Shown: positions 17,508-26,400, numbered from the stretch's first letter. The stretch is 64,000 nucleotides of DNA from Flavobacteriales bacterium (GCA_026129465.1 JAHCIA010000001.1:1373964-1437963); one strand, 5' to 3'. Notes: generated from the sequence alone by a model not told the origin. A program made the numbers and translations.

Positions 17508-18530
17508 ATGCGCATCCTGCTCTGGTACACGCTCGGGCTCGCTTCACTCCAGGCAACGGCCCAAACGCACCTGCTCCACTTCACCCGCACCTCCGGCTGG
17601 GACCACCAGACACGCGGCGTGTCCTACGCCATGTTCCAATCCATTGCTGATGAGTTGCAGCTTAAAGTGGACGATGATGATACCGGTGATCCCTTCAGCG
17701 ACCCTGTCACGCTGGCACAGTATGCGGTGATCGTCTTCAGCAACACCAGCGGGAACGCGATCCTTTCCGAGGAACAACGCGCCAACTTCGAGGGATGGGT
17801 CGCCAATGGTGGGCACGTCATGGGCATACATGCGGCGAGCGACACCTACCGGCATAGCACGGCCAACGGCAACAACACCGGCACGTGGGACTTTTACCCG
17901 GAACTGATCGGTGCCAGTGTGCAGGAAAACCCGAACCACGTGAACGGCACGCCACAGTATACCATGCAGCACATCGGCACGCATGCCAGCACGGCCAACC
18001 TGCCCGACCCCTGGGTGAAGAACGAGGAGTACTACTACTGGGAAGGCGGCTACTACGGGCCGGACAATGTGGAAGTGCTTCGCGTGGAGGAGACCGTTGG
18101 ACCGAACGGCCTGGTGAACAGCTACGATGCGCCCAGGCCGATGAGCTGGTACCGCACGGAACCCCATGGATCACGCATCTTCTACACCGCACTGGGGCAC
18201 GACCTGAGCAACTACACGAGCGACATGCTGTTCCGTACGCACATCAAGGATGCCCTGGCGTGGCTGTTGGCGGGAACCACCCACGTGACCACGATCAATG
18301 GTGATCCGGGCGTATGGGTCTATCCGAACCCCGCGGCGGAAGTGTTGAATATCGTTGCTGCGCCGTCGATCGCAGGCAAGGCCATCATGTTCCTGGACAC
18401 GATGGGGCGACCGGTCGTCATGGGTGCCGTGGCTGGCCAACACACCACCATACCGTTGACCGGCCTGGCCGCCGGGAACTACCTCGTGCGCGTGGATGGC
18501 CGGTCGATCCCGTTGACGATCGCGCGCTAA
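17508..18530 (+). CDS. Secreted ThuA-domain protein with T9SS sorting domain
   Basis: A 340-residue exported protein (signal MRILLWYTLGLASLQATAQ). The ThuA/trehalose-utilisation glutamine-amidotransferase-like domain spans about 20-255: L-L-H-F-T-R-T-S-G-W-D-H, I-V-F-S-N-T-S-G-N, G-G-H-V-M-G-I-H-A-A-S-D-T, W-Y-R-T-E-P-H-G-S-R-I-F-Y-T-A-L-G-H. The D-T-Y and T-A-L-G-H blocks are family hallmarks. ThuA-like domains are linked to sugar metabolism but their exact reaction is usually unknown. The C-terminus (V-W-V-Y-P-N-P-A-A-E) is a T9SS sorting domain. It ends 4 nt from the stop of the convergent S74 gene. Confidence 0.88.
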   Translation: MRILLWYTLGLASLQATAQTHLLHFTRTSGWDHQTRGVSYAMFQSIADELQLKVDDDDTGDPFSDPVTLAQYAVIVFSNTSGNAILSEEQRANFEGWVANGGHVMGIHAASDTYRHSTANGNNTGTWDFYPELIGASVQENPNHVNGTPQYTMQHIGTHASTANLPDPWVKNEEYYYWEGGYYGPDNVEVLRVEETVGPNGLVNSYDAPRPMSWYRTEPHGSRIFYTALGHDLSNYTSDMLFRTHIKDALAWLLAGTTHVTTINGDPGVWVYPNPAAEVLNIVAAPSIAGKAIMFLDTMGRPVVMGAVAGQHTTIPLTGLAAGNYLVRVDGRSIPLTIAR

Positions 18531-18534
18531 GCCG

Positions 18535-21105
18535 TTACCGGTCGCGCAGCGCCTCCAACTCCGCTTCGAGTTGCCGCACCCGCGCTTCCAACTCCTGCAC
18601 GGCTTTCACCAGGGGCACCACGAACTCCGCGTAGCGCAGTCCATAGGGGCTTTCCTCGTTCGCCGGCACATCCACCGCGCTGAAGGAATACCCGATGCGG
18701 TTCGCGGCCTGCTCCACCTCCTGCGCCATGAAGCCCGTGCGACGGATGGACGCGGCCTCGTTGCGGGTCTGCACCGTAGCGGCGTCCGGCTCGGCCGGTA
18801 TCCGTCCTCGTTCGCCGTCCACCACCAGATCCTCCTTCAGGAAGGCCGCCACGGCGTGGGCATCCAGCGTGTAGGTGACCGGCCGCAGCGCGAGGATCAG
18901 ATCAAGACCGGGCACATCCTCACGCGCATCGCGCTTGAAGCGCGCATCACTCAATGCCGTCCAGGCCACCTGCCCGCCGATGCTGTTGACCACCGCGTTG
19001 CCGATGCGCACCTGATTGCTCGAGGTGATCCGGCTCAAATTGCCCAAGGCAGTGCTGTTGGTCCAGTCGCCCACCACCACCTCGTCGGCGTCGGGACCCA
19101 GATAGGTGTTGCGCACACCCGCGAAGGGCGAATATCCCGCACCATAACCGAACGCCGCATTGGCGTTGTAACTGTTCGTGTAGAGTGCATAGGAACCATG
19201 CGCGGTGTTCATCGCACCTGTCAAATTGTTGAAGGCGGCGAAATAGCCGGTGGCGGTGCAATGGTCTGATGTGGCAAAGCCCAATGCGCTTTCTCCTACG
19301 GCAGTATTGTTCGACCCATTGATGTTCAGGAATAGCGCTTGGTATCCCACGCCGGTGTTGCCCAAGCCACTGATGTTCTGGAACACACTCTTGTAACCGA
19401 CCGCGGTATTGCGAGAACCCGAGGTATTGATCATCAAAGCATCCACACCGATGGCCGTATTCCCACCGCCGGTCGTATTGTCGCGCATCGCACGGTAGCC
19501 CACCGCCACCAGTTCCTGGCCACCAGTGGTGGTCAGCAACGCGTCAACGCCGATGGCGGTGTTGAACGACCCGGTCGTCAAGCTCTGCAGGGCCCCTTTG
19601 CCCAACGCCGAATTGGATCCTCCCGAAGTGATGTTGAAGGCTGTTTGGGTGCCCACAGCGGTATTCGCCTCGCCGGTGGAGAGCGCCATCGCGCCATGCA
19701 TGCTCGCATAACCCACGGCCACATTGTTCGAACCCGTCTGGAACATCTGGGCGCCCTGCCCCACGCCCACGTTCTGGGAACCGGTCACATTGGCGGTCAT
19801 GGCCTGGCTGCCCACGGCCACATTGCCGCTCCCCGAGGTGCTCGACTGCAACGCGTTGGATCCGAGCGCCACGCTGAACTGGCACCCGATGGATGCATAC
19901 AAGGCCCCGTAGCCCATGGCGGTGTTCCAGCTTCCCCAGGTGTTATTGTGCATGACCAGATGCCCAATGGCCGTATTGTACTGGCCTCCATTGTTGGACC
20001 GCAATGCCGAAGCGCCAACCGCCGTGTTGTAGGAACCATCCACGTTCGATGTCAACGCGAAGGCTCCCAGCGCCACATTATTGATGGCCGGACCAGCGAG
20101 GCGCAGTGCCTGGTAGCCCATGGCGACATTGTGGTCCCCGGACCCTTGGTCCAGCGCCTCATATCCCACGGCGGCATTGTATGAACCCTGGTGGTCGCGC
20201 ATGGCGGTGTGGCCCATGGCGGTATTCCGCTGGCCCATGCTGTTGCGCATCGCGTTGTGCCCTATGGCCACGTTCCGGCCGGCACCACCGAGCAGCGCGT
20301 AGCCGCCCACCGCCACATTCTCATGCCCACCCGGGTTTGGCATGGTGTTCTTGCCGATCGCCACGTTGTTGCTCGATACCGTCGAGAGGTACATGGCACC
20401 CTCGCCCAATGCCACATTGAATTCACCCGTGGTGTTGGCCAAGAGCGCTGCCCGGCCCAATGCCACGTTCTCTCGCCCGGTGGTGTTCTGGCGAAGGGCC
20501 GACTCCCCTACGGCCGTGTTCCACTGCCCGGAAATATTGTCCCGTAGGGCCCAATAGCCCAAAGCTGTGTTCCGGTCGCCAGTGGTGTTATCCCGCAACG
20601 CGTCCTTACCGAAAGCCGTGTTCCAATTGTCGCTGCTCACGCCCAAAGCGCCATGGCCGAAGGAGGTGTTGTTCGCCGTGGGGCTGGTCCAGCCGGCACG
20701 CTGGCCATTCACCCGCACTTCCATCGGCTGGGCATCGGTGGTGCCGATGAAGTTGGTGCCGGGCACGGTGGCACCGTCACCGGTGAGGCTCCAGCCCGCG
20801 CTACCGGCTACAAGCGGCGTCCAGATGGTGCCGGTGAAATACCAGAAGGCGTTCAGGCTGGTGTCGTACACCAGCAATCCGGTGGCGGGTGCCGCGATGG
20901 CGTTGCGCTCCGCAGTGGACATGCGCGGCACCAGCAGGCCGCGCTTGGCATTGGGTGGCAGGGCGGTGACATCCACATCGAGCAGGGCACTGGCGTGCGG
21001 TGCCGCACCATCCACACTGATCCCCACATTCTGTGCTTGCAGCTCACCCACCACACTTAGCGCGAAGACGAAGCTGGCAGGCTGCAGGAGTTGACGGGCT
21101 TTCAT
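18535..21105 (-). CDS. Tail-fibre/adhesin-like protein with about 30 NTA-G repeats and C-terminal S74 self-cleaving chaperone domain
   Basis: An 856-residue exported protein with signal MKARQLLQPASFVFALSVVGELQAQ. A head contains the Bacteroidota fibre motif G-L-L-V-P-R-M-S-T-A-E-R-N-A-I. About 30 repeats of 22-25 residues follow with core N-T-A-V-G-x-x-A-L-x-x-N-T-T-G, a left-handed beta-roll-like array. The C-terminus is a peptidase S74 (intramolecular chaperone) domain. In A-L-S-D-A-R-F-K the expected Ser/Lys autoproteolytic pair is intact (S719, K724, spacing five). A coiled coil (VQELEARVRQLEAELEALRDR) ends it. By analogy with phage endosialidase, the chaperone helps trimerise the fibre and then cuts itself off. 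There is no T9SS domain, so the export route is unclear. Confidence 0.9.
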   Translation of the reverse strand: MKARQLLQPASFVFALSVVGELQAQNVGISVDGAAPHASALLDVDVTALPPNAKRGLLVPRMSTAERNAIAAPATGLLVYDTSLNAFWYFTGTIWTPLVAGSAGWSLTGDGATVPGTNFIGTTDAQPMEVRVNGQRAGWTSPTANNTSFGHGALGVSSDNWNTAFGKDALRDNTTGDRNTALGYWALRDNISGQWNTAVGESALRQNTTGRENVALGRAALLANTTGEFNVALGEGAMYLSTVSSNNVAIGKNTMPNPGGHENVAVGGYALLGGAGRNVAIGHNAMRNSMGQRNTAMGHTAMRDHQGSYNAAVGYEALDQGSGDHNVAMGYQALRLAGPAINNVALGAFALTSNVDGSYNTAVGASALRSNNGGQYNTAIGHLVMHNNTWGSWNTAMGYGALYASIGCQFSVALGSNALQSSTSGSGNVAVGSQAMTANVTGSQNVGVGQGAQMFQTGSNNVAVGYASMHGAMALSTGEANTAVGTQTAFNITSGGSNSALGKGALQSLTTGSFNTAIGVDALLTTTGGQELVAVGYRAMRDNTTGGGNTAIGVDALMINTSGSRNTAVGYKSVFQNISGLGNTGVGYQALFLNINGSNNTAVGESALGFATSDHCTATGYFAAFNNLTGAMNTAHGSYALYTNSYNANAAFGYGAGYSPFAGVRNTYLGPDADEVVVGDWTNSTALGNLSRITSSNQVRIGNAVVNSIGGQVAWTALSDARFKRDAREDVPGLDLILALRPVTYTLDAHAVAAFLKEDLVVDGERGRIPAEPDAATVQTRNEAASIRRTGFMAQEVEQAANRIGYSFSAVDVPANEESPYGLRYAEFVVPLVKAVQELEARVRQLEAELEALRDR

Positions 21106-21151
21106 GTCAGGAGGCTTCCATCGCCATCCTCAAAGCAAACCGGCGCGCATG

Positions 21152-21172
21152 TGCCCATCAATCACATGGGCA
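21152..21172. promoter_or_regulatory. Inverted repeat TGCCCAT-N7-ATGGGCA upstream of the S74 gene
   Basis: A perfect 7-bp inverted repeat with 7-nt spacer (CAATCAC), between the NarL regulator stop and the S74 gene start. Its centre is 31 bp upstream of the end of a weak -7-like box (TTGCTTTG, minus strand 21138-21131). The 10-mer CAATCACATG inside it recurs at 12639-12648 in the gap between the SBBP gene and the kinase. It may be an operator for a local NarL-type regulator. Confidence 0.4.
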
Positions 21173-21191
21173 TGTTACACCACGGGAAGGC

Positions 21192-21827
21192 TCAGCCTTC
21201 GGGAAAGGCCTTCCGGATGGCTTCAAGCCGCGTGTGCACCTGCAGCTTGCCATAGATCTTGCGCACATGGCTGCGCACGGTCTCGATGCTTATACCCTCC
21301 AACTCCCCGATCTCCTTGTACATGTGGCCGGCGGCGAGGTGGTGCAGGACCACGCGCTCCCGGTCGGTGAGCATGTGGTCCGTGATGCGCTGATGGGCCT
21401 CCTTCTGGAACGAGGCGACCACCAGTCTGGCAACGGCGGGTGACATGGGCGAACCGCCCCGGTGGATATCGCGCACAGCGTCCAACAGTTCTTGGGTCGA
21501 GGCGTCCTTCAACAGATAACCGGTGGCTCCCGCGCACAACGCCTGGAAGACGTAGGGCGGATCGTCGAACATGGTGAGCATGAGGAACTGGGTGCCCGGC
21601 ATCAGGGGCTTGGCCCGCTCCACGCAGGCGATGCCGTTCTCGCCCGGCATGTGGATGTCCATCAGCACCACATCCACCTGCAGGCCCGCCATGTCCTCGA
21701 GGAACCGTGTCCCGCTGGAGAAACTGCGCACCAGGCGCATGTCGCCCGAGCGCTCGATCCAGCCGGAGAAGATCGCGCTGACCTCCGCGTCGTCCTCCAC
21801 GATCACCACCCTGATCATGTCCGCCAT
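21192..21827 (-). CDS. NarL/LuxR-family response regulator
   Basis: A 211-residue regulator. The receiver begins IRVVIVEDD, with phospho-acceptor D57 in VVLMDIHMPG and K in YLLKDAS. The LuxR helix-turn-helix runs LTDRERVVLHHLAAG to ISIETVRSHVRKIYGKLQVHT. It is closely similar to the regulator at 10149, so the two are paralogues. The start is ambiguous between ATGs at 21827 and 21818. A -7-like box TATCTTGG at 21840-21833 would place transcription at or beside 21827. It is upstream of the S74 gene on the same strand and may control it. Confidence 0.92.
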   Translation of the reverse strand: MADMIRVVIVEDDAEVSAIFSGWIERSGDMRLVRSFSSGTRFLEDMAGLQVDVVLMDIHMPGENGIACVERAKPLMPGTQFLMLTMFDDPPYVFQALCAGATGYLLKDASTQELLDAVRDIHRGGSPMSPAVARLVVASFQKEAHQRITDHMLTDRERVVLHHLAAGHMYKEIGELEGISIETVRSHVRKIYGKLQVHTRLEAIRKAFPEG

Positions 21828-21882
21828 ACGGACCAAGATAGTCCTGTACGCGAAATATGGATGAAGGCAGAATGGCTTGGAC

Positions 21883-23700
21883 CTACGCCTCCTGCAGCTT
21901 CTTCGCCGCGCGCTTCCGCTCGTTCTCGTCCAATAGGATCTTGCGGATGCGCAGGCTTTTGGGTGTCACCTCCAGGTACTCGTCGTCGGCGATGTACTCC
22001 ATGCACTCCTCCAGGGAGAACTTCACGGCGGGCGCGATGTTCAGCTTCTCGTCCGTGCCGCTGGCGCGCATGTTGGTGAGCTTCTTGGTGCGCACCACGT
22101 TCACCACCAGTTCCTCGCCGGGCTTGGGACTCTCGCCGATCACCTGGCCCACGTAGATATCCTCGCCGGGATCCACGAAGAACTTGCCACGGTCCTGCAA
22201 CTTGTCGATGGCGTAAGGCACCACGGCGCCCTGTTCGCCACTGACGATGCAGCCGGGGCGTGGCGCCTGGATCTGTCCCTTGAAGGGCTCGTAGCCCTTG
22301 AAGCGGTGCGCGATGATGGCCTCGCCCTCGGTGGCGGTGAGCAGCGTGTTGCGCAGGCCGATGATGCCGCGCGCCGGGATGCTGAACTCCAGCACCGTGC
22401 GGTCGCTCTTCTGCTCGATGTTGAGGATCTCGCCCTTGCGGCGCGTCACGTGGTCGATCACGCGGCTGCTGAACTGCTCGGGCACCTGCACAGTGAGGTT
22501 CTCGATGGGTTCGTGGCGCTGACCGTCGATCTCCTTGTAAAGCACTTGGGGCTGGCCCAATTGGAACTCGTAGCCCTCGCGGCGCATGGTCTCCACCAGG
22601 ATGCTCAGGTGCAGGATGCCGCGGCCGAAGACCAGCAGGCGATCGGGGCTGTCGGTCTCCTGCAGGCGCATGGCCAGGTTCTTCTCGATCTCCTTGAAAA
22701 GCCGGTCGCGCACATGGCGGCTGGTCACGAACTGGCCCTCCTTGCCGAAGAAGGGCGAATTGTTGATGGTGAAGAGCATGCTCATGGTCGGCTCGTCCAC
22801 CTTGAACTTGGGCAGGCCTTCGGGGTTCTCCGCATCGGCCACGGTGTCGCCGATATCGAAGTTCTCCAGGCCCATCACGGCCACGATCTCGCCGCAACCC
22901 ACCTCCTGCTTCACCTTCTCCTTGCCCAGACCCTCGAAGACCATCAATTCCTTCACCTGCCCCTTCTTCTGGGTGCCATCGTTCTTCATGAGCGTGATGG
23001 CCTGCCCGGGCCGGATGCTGCCGCGGGTTATGCGGCCCACTGCGATGCGGCCCTGGAAGCTGCTGTAATCGAGACTGGTGATGCGCATCTGAAGCGTGCC
23101 CTCCACTTGTTTCGGCGCCGGCACATGCTCCACGATCACGTCCAGCAGGTGGCTCACGTCCTCGGTGGGCGTCTTCCAATCGGGTCCCATCCAGCCCTGC
23201 TTGCTGCTGCCATAGACCGTGGGGAAGTTGAGTTGCTCCTCGGTGGCGTCCAGTGCGAACATCAGGTCGAACACGGCTTCATGCACCTCGTCCGGCGTGC
23301 AGTTGGGCTTGTCCACCTTGTTGATGACCACCACGGGCTTCAGGCCCAGTTCAATGGCCTTGCCCAGCACGAAACGCGTCTGCGGCATGGGGCCTTCAAA
23401 GGCGTCCACCAGCAGGATCACGCCATCGGCCATGTTCAGCACGCGCTCCACTTCACCGCCGAAGTCGCTGTGGCCCGGGGTGTCGATGATGTTGATCTTG
23501 ACGCCCTTGTACCTGACGCTCACGTTCTTGCTGAGGATGGTGATGCCCCGCTCGCGCTCCAGGTCGTTGTTGTCCAGCAGCAGGTCCTGCACCTCCTCGT
23601 TCACGCGAAAGAGCTGGCACTGGTGCAGGATGCGGTCCACCAGCGTGGTCTTGCCGTGGTCCACGTGGGCGATGATGGCGATGTTGCGCAGGTCGGTCAT
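21883..23700 (-). CDS. typA: TypA/BipA ribosome-associated GTPase
   Basis: A 605-residue translational GTPase of normal family length. G1 [14 protein letters not shown] starts at residue 9, the switch region has [12 protein letters not shown]3 is [14 protein letters not shown] and G4 is INKVDKPN. Elongation-factor-like domains II, III and V and the TypA-specific C-terminus follow. It acts on the ribosome in 50S assembly and stress or cold adaptation. The ATG at 23700 is fixed by homology. An open frame further upstream overlaps the tRNA and is not coding. A -7 box TACCTTCG lies at 23731-23724 on the minus strand. It is divergent from tRNA-Arg. Confidence 0.97.
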   Translation of the reverse strand: MTDLRNIAIIAHVDHGKTTLVDRILHQCQLFRVNEEVQDLLLDNNDLERERGITILSKNVSVRYKGVKINIIDTPGHSDFGGEVERVLNMADGVILLVDAFEGPMPQTRFVLGKAIELGLKPVVVINKVDKPNCTPDEVHEAVFDLMFALDATEEQLNFPTVYGSSKQGWMGPDWKTPTEDVSHLLDVIVEHVPAPKQVEGTLQMRITSLDYSSFQGRIAVGRITRGSIRPGQAITLMKNDGTQKKGQVKELMVFEGLGKEKVKQEVGCGEIVAVMGLENFDIGDTVADAENPEGLPKFKVDEPTMSMLFTINNSPFFGKEGQFVTSRHVRDRLFKEIEKNLAMRLQETDSPDRLLVFGRGILHLSILVETMRREGYEFQLGQPQVLYKEIDGQRHEPIENLTVQVPEQFSSRVIDHVTRRKGEILNIEQKSDRTVLEFSIPARGIIGLRNTLLTATEGEAIIAHRFKGYEPFKGQIQAPRPGCIVSGEQGAVVPYAIDKLQDRGKFFVDPGEDIYVGQVIGESPKPGEELVVNVVRTKKLTNMRASGTDEKLNIAPAVKFSLEECMEYIADDEYLEVTPKSLRIRKILLDENERKRAAKKLQEA

Positions 23701-23723
23701 GGAGGGCGCCGGAAAATGGCGCG

Positions 23724-23731
23724 CGAAGGTA
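23724..23731 (-). promoter_or_regulatory. -7 box (TACCTTCG) of typA
   Basis: TAnnTTTG with one change on the minus strand, ending 23 nt before the ATG at 23700. This is one of the few genes here with room for a leader. Confidence 0.5.
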
Positions 23732-23762
23732 AGGCTTCCCCTCCGGGTGAGCGCCTCCCGGC

Positions 23763-23770
23763 TATCTTTG
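23763..23770 (+). promoter_or_regulatory. -7 box (TATCTTTG) of the tRNA-Arg gene
   Basis: An exact TAnnTTTG match ending 8 nt before the mature 5' end of the tRNA, so the precursor leader would be only a few nucleotides. Confidence 0.75.
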
Positions 23771-23778
23771 CCGCGTCC

Positions 23779-23855
23779 GGCCCCGTAGTTCAATTGGATA
23801 GAATGACAGATTCCGGTTCTGTTGGTTGCAGGTTCGAATCCTGCCGGGGTCACCA
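23779..23855 (+). tRNA. tRNA-Arg(CCG), CCA encoded
   Basis: The 77-nt cloverleaf has acceptor GGCCCCG (23779-23785) pairing with CGGGGTC (23845-23851), including one G-U. The anticodon stem is ACAGA/TCTGT and its loop TTCCGGT gives anticodon CCG at 23813-23815, decoding CGG. The T arm is GCAGG-TTCGAAT-CCTGC. Discriminator A at 23852 is followed by a genomic CCA at 23853-23855. Confidence 0.95.
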
Positions 23856-23859
23856 GGAA

Positions 23860-23918
23860 GGTCGGAGGTAGAGGCGGTGGAGGTTGTTGTCGACCTCCAA
23901 CATCCGACCCCTCAACAT
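23860..23918 (+). repeat. Intergenic heptamer-type palindrome between tRNA-Arg and the S4 gene
   Basis: The left arm has GGTCGGA, GGTAGAG and AGGTTGT-like 7-mers. The right arm reads as the complement of GGTCGGA, TGTTGGA and GGTCGAC types. Arms meet around GTCGAC. The style matches the repeat elements inside dnaE, with a different unit and more decay. It fills most of the gap before the S4-protein start. Confidence 0.55.
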
Positions 23919-23936
23919 CACGACCGCACCCGCAGC

Positions 23937-24302
23937 ATGCGGCTCGACAAGTTCCTTTGGTGCGTGCGCCTCTTCAAGACGCGGAGCCTGGCCACTGAAG
24001 CGCTGCGGCGCGAGCAGGTGATGCTCAACGGGCGCGTGGTGAAGCCATCCGCCGAAGTGAAGGTGGGTGATGCTTTCGCGCTCCGCGTGCCACCCATCTG
24101 GCGCGAATGGGAGATCATCGCCCTGCCCACCTCGCGCACAGGGGCCAAGCTGGTGCCCGGCCTTGTCACCGAGCGTACCGCCTTTGACGACCTGGAGAAA
24201 CTGGAGCTGGCCAGGTTGGTACGTGCCCGGCACCGCCCGCCCGGAAGCGGCCGGCCAACGAAGCGGGACAGGCGAGATCTGGAACGGTTCGGCGAAGGGT
24301 GA
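23937..24302 (+). CDS. S4-domain RNA-binding protein (HslR/YrfH-like)
   Basis: A 121-residue basic protein. The S4 motif starts at residue 1: MRLDKFLWCVRLFKTRSLATEALRREQVMLNGRVVKPSAEVKVGD. This is the HslR (Hsp15) arrangement, a factor that binds stalled 50S subunits carrying a nascent chain. The basic tail (ARHRPPGSGRPTKRDRRD) is also typical. I chose the ATG at 23937 because the S4 motif begins there. The frame runs upstream through a repeat and the tRNA, which cannot be coding. Confidence 0.88.
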   Translation: MRLDKFLWCVRLFKTRSLATEALRREQVMLNGRVVKPSAEVKVGDAFALRVPPIWREWEIIALPTSRTGAKLVPGLVTERTAFDDLEKLELARLVRARHRPPGSGRPTKRDRRDLERFGEG

Positions 24303-24366
24303 ACCGTCCGTCACCACTTAACACATCTTCATCTTCCTTAACACCCACACCCCTTGTGGACAGGAG

Positions 24367-24374
24367 TAGTTTCG
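24367..24374 (+). promoter_or_regulatory. -7 box (TAGTTTCG) of the PDZ-protein gene
   Basis: TAnnTTTG with one change, 19 nt before the ATG at 24394 in a locally AT-richer gap. Confidence 0.45.
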
Positions 24375-24393
24375 GGCATCCAACACCATCGCC

Positions 24394-25881
24394 ATGAAGC
24401 TTCGAATACTCCTCCCACTGCTGCTGCTCGCGGTCGTTTTCGCCGGACCGAAGCCCGCAAAAGCCCAGACCCCCACGCCGGAACGCAAGGTCACCATCGA
24501 GATGATCGTGACCGAGAATGGCGAGACCACCACCAAACGCGTGGAATTGGACCAGGCCGATGACAAGGCCATCGAGGACGCGCTGCGCGATATGGGCGTG
24601 ATGGGCGAATTCAAACTGGACCTGGACGATGAGAAGATCATGATCGACATCCGCCTTTTGGCGGGCGATGCCACCCAGCGCGCCATGGACATGAGCCTCT
24701 GGGCGCAACGTGCCGATGAGAAGTCCAAGCCCGTGGGCTACCTCGGCGTGAGCACCACCCCCATGGCCGAGGAAGCGCGTGCAAGGCTAAAGGTGGCCGC
24801 GAAGACCGGAGCCCTTGTGTTGGAGGTCATGAAGGAAAGTCCCGCCGCACAACTCGGGCTGATGGCCGATGATGTGATCGTATCCGTGAACGGAAGGACC
24901 GTGGAGGATCCCCAACAGCTCACTGAGGCCATCCGTGCGCATGCGCCGGGCACCAAGGTGAAGATCGCCTGGTACAGGGGAGCGAAGAAGATGACGGGGG
25001 AAGCGGTGCTGACCGAAAAGCAGCGTGGTGCATACGCCTTCCAGTTCGATATGGACCATGACAAGCGTTGGAAGGATGGCCAGAGGGTCGAACGCACCGG
25101 AGAGCAACGCGCCTTCCTGGGCGTGACACCCGCCGAAGAAGCCTCCCCGGAAGGCGTGCCTGTCGGCAGCGTGGAGGAAGGTTCGGCCGCAGCGCAAATG
25201 GGCATGCGCGCAGGAGATGTGGTGAAGTCCATCAATGGGATCACCGTCGCCGATTTCGATGCCCTGCGCGAAGTCATACGTGGAATGAAGCCCGGCGACG
25301 AGGCCACGATCGTGGTATCCCGCGAGGACAAGGAAACCACCCTGAAGGGCGCTTTGGGTGCACGGCCCATGGCGATGCGCTTCCGCACCATGGACGATGA
25401 CATGCCGGGCATGCGGGAATTCCACTTCGAGGGCTTCGCGCCCGAGGAGGGCGAGGCGCTGCGCCGGGAGATGGAGCGGTTGCGCGAGGAAATGCGCCAG
25501 TTGGGCCGCGAAATGGGCGGCGAGATCCGCAAAGAGATGCGGGTGACCATCGAGTCGCGCACCCTCACCGAAGAAGAGATGGCCCTGCTGCGCGCGAAGG
25601 GTGTGGCCGGCTTGGACCAGGAACTGAAGCTGGATGACCTGCGCGTCTTCCCCAATCCCGCCACCGACCGGGTATGGCTGCGGTTCACGGCGGCCGATCG
25701 TGGTGACCTGCGTGTGCTCCTGCACGATGCCACCGGCGAACGCGTCTACGAGGAATCCATCACCGGTTTCCAAGGGCGATACGAGCGGGCCATCGATCTC
25801 AGCGACAAAGCATCAGGCAGCTACTTCATCGTGGTCCAACAACAGGGCAGGGCGGCCACCGCCAAGGTGGTGAAGCATTGA
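24394..25881 (+). CDS. Exported protein with two PDZ domains and a T9SS sorting domain
   Basis: A 495-residue protein with signal peptide MKLRILLPLLLLAVVFAGPKPAKAQ. The first PDZ domain is near 115-205 (G-Y-L-G-V-S-T-T, S-P-A-A-Q-L-G-L-M-A-D-D-V-I-V-S-V-N-G). The second is near 225-315 (A-F-L-G-V-T, G-S-A-A-A-Q-M-G-M-R-A-G-D-V-V-K-S-I-N-G). A charged coiled coil (LRREMERLREEMRQLGREMG) follows, then the T9SS domain L-R-V-F-P-N-P-A-T-D. No protease domain is present, so this is a surface scaffold or binding protein rather than a DegP-type enzyme. Confidence 0.9.
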   Translation: MKLRILLPLLLLAVVFAGPKPAKAQTPTPERKVTIEMIVTENGETTTKRVELDQADDKAIEDALRDMGVMGEFKLDLDDEKIMIDIRLLAGDATQRAMDMSLWAQRADEKSKPVGYLGVSTTPMAEEARARLKVAAKTGALVLEVMKESPAAQLGLMADDVIVSVNGRTVEDPQQLTEAIRAHAPGTKVKIAWYRGAKKMTGEAVLTEKQRGAYAFQFDMDHDKRWKDGQRVERTGEQRAFLGVTPAEEASPEGVPVGSVEEGSAAAQMGMRAGDVVKSINGITVADFDALREVIRGMKPGDEATIVVSREDKETTLKGALGARPMAMRFRTMDDDMPGMREFHFEGFAPEEGEALRREMERLREEMRQLGREMGGEIRKEMRVTIESRTLTEEEMALLRAKGVAGLDQELKLDDLRVFPNPATDRVWLRFTAADRGDLRVLLHDATGERVYEESITGFQGRYERAIDLSDKASGSYFIVVQQQGRAATAKVVKH

Positions 25882-25898
25882 GCAGCATCGGCGACCAG

Positions 25899-25931
25899 AA
25901 AGAAAGGGCCTTGGGGCCCTTTCTTATTTTT
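25899..25931 (+). terminator. Intrinsic terminator after the PDZ-protein gene
   Basis: AAGAAAGGGCC (25900-25910) pairs perfectly with GGCCCTTTCTT (25914-25924) across a 3-nt loop. A T-rich tail TTATTTTT follows. The tail also contains TATTTTTC, a plausible -7 box for the holin-like gene 12 nt further on. Confidence 0.9.
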
Positions 25932-25936
25932 CGCCC

Positions 25937-26293
25937 ATGGACCTGCTGATCCGCCTGATCATCTCCACCATCGCGGTGCTCGTCACGGACCTGCTGCTGC
26001 CCGGGGTGAATGCGGATGACTTCATGACAGGCCTGCTCGTGGCCGTGGTGCTGGGCCTGCTCAATGCCTTGCTGAGGCCGATCCTGGTCCTCCTCACATT
26101 GCCTGTGACGGTGCTTACGCTGGGCCTCTTCGTGCTGGTGATAAACGCCGCCATGGTGTTGCTCGCCGCGCGGATCGTGCCAGGCTTCGAGGTGCGCAGC
26201 TTCTGGTGGGCGCTGGGCTTCAGCATCATCCTCAGCGTGGTGCAGGGCTTCCTGCAAGGGCTCGACAAGCCGAAGCACGAGCAGCAGCGCTGA
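25937..26293 (+). CDS. Phage-holin-4-2-family small membrane protein
   Basis: A 118-residue protein with four predicted membrane helices and a short charged tail (KPKHEQQR). The pattern L-L-N-A-L-L-R-P-I-L-V-L-L-T-L-P-V-T-V-L-T-L-G-L-F is the signature of the mycobacterial-type four-helix holin family. This family is common on bacterial chromosomes away from phages, and its role is unknown. There are no phage genes nearby, so lysis is not implied. The promoter probably overlaps the preceding terminator. Confidence 0.88.
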   Translation: MDLLIRLIISTIAVLVTDLLLPGVNADDFMTGLLVAVVLGLLNALLRPILVLLTLPVTVLTLGLFVLVINAAMVLLAARIVPGFEVRSFWWALGFSIILSVVQGFLQGLDKPKHEQQR

Positions 26294-26400
26294 AGGACCC
26301 TCCCGTCTGGTCCAGGCCATTCCGAGCCCCTCTTCCCCCCTTCCTTCAGTTCGGCCTATCCGATACCCTGGATCCAATTGGTTTTCGGAATATTTTACTT

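Noticed and set aside
18535..21105. Nucleotide tandem repeat or assembly collapse in the S74 gene
   Set aside because: The repeat units differ from one another in sequence and slightly in length, and the frame is continuous, so it is a genuine repeat protein.
25937..26293. Prophage remnant marked by the holin-like gene
   Set aside because: No lysin, capsid, tail or integrase genes are present. This holin family is common on chromosomes.
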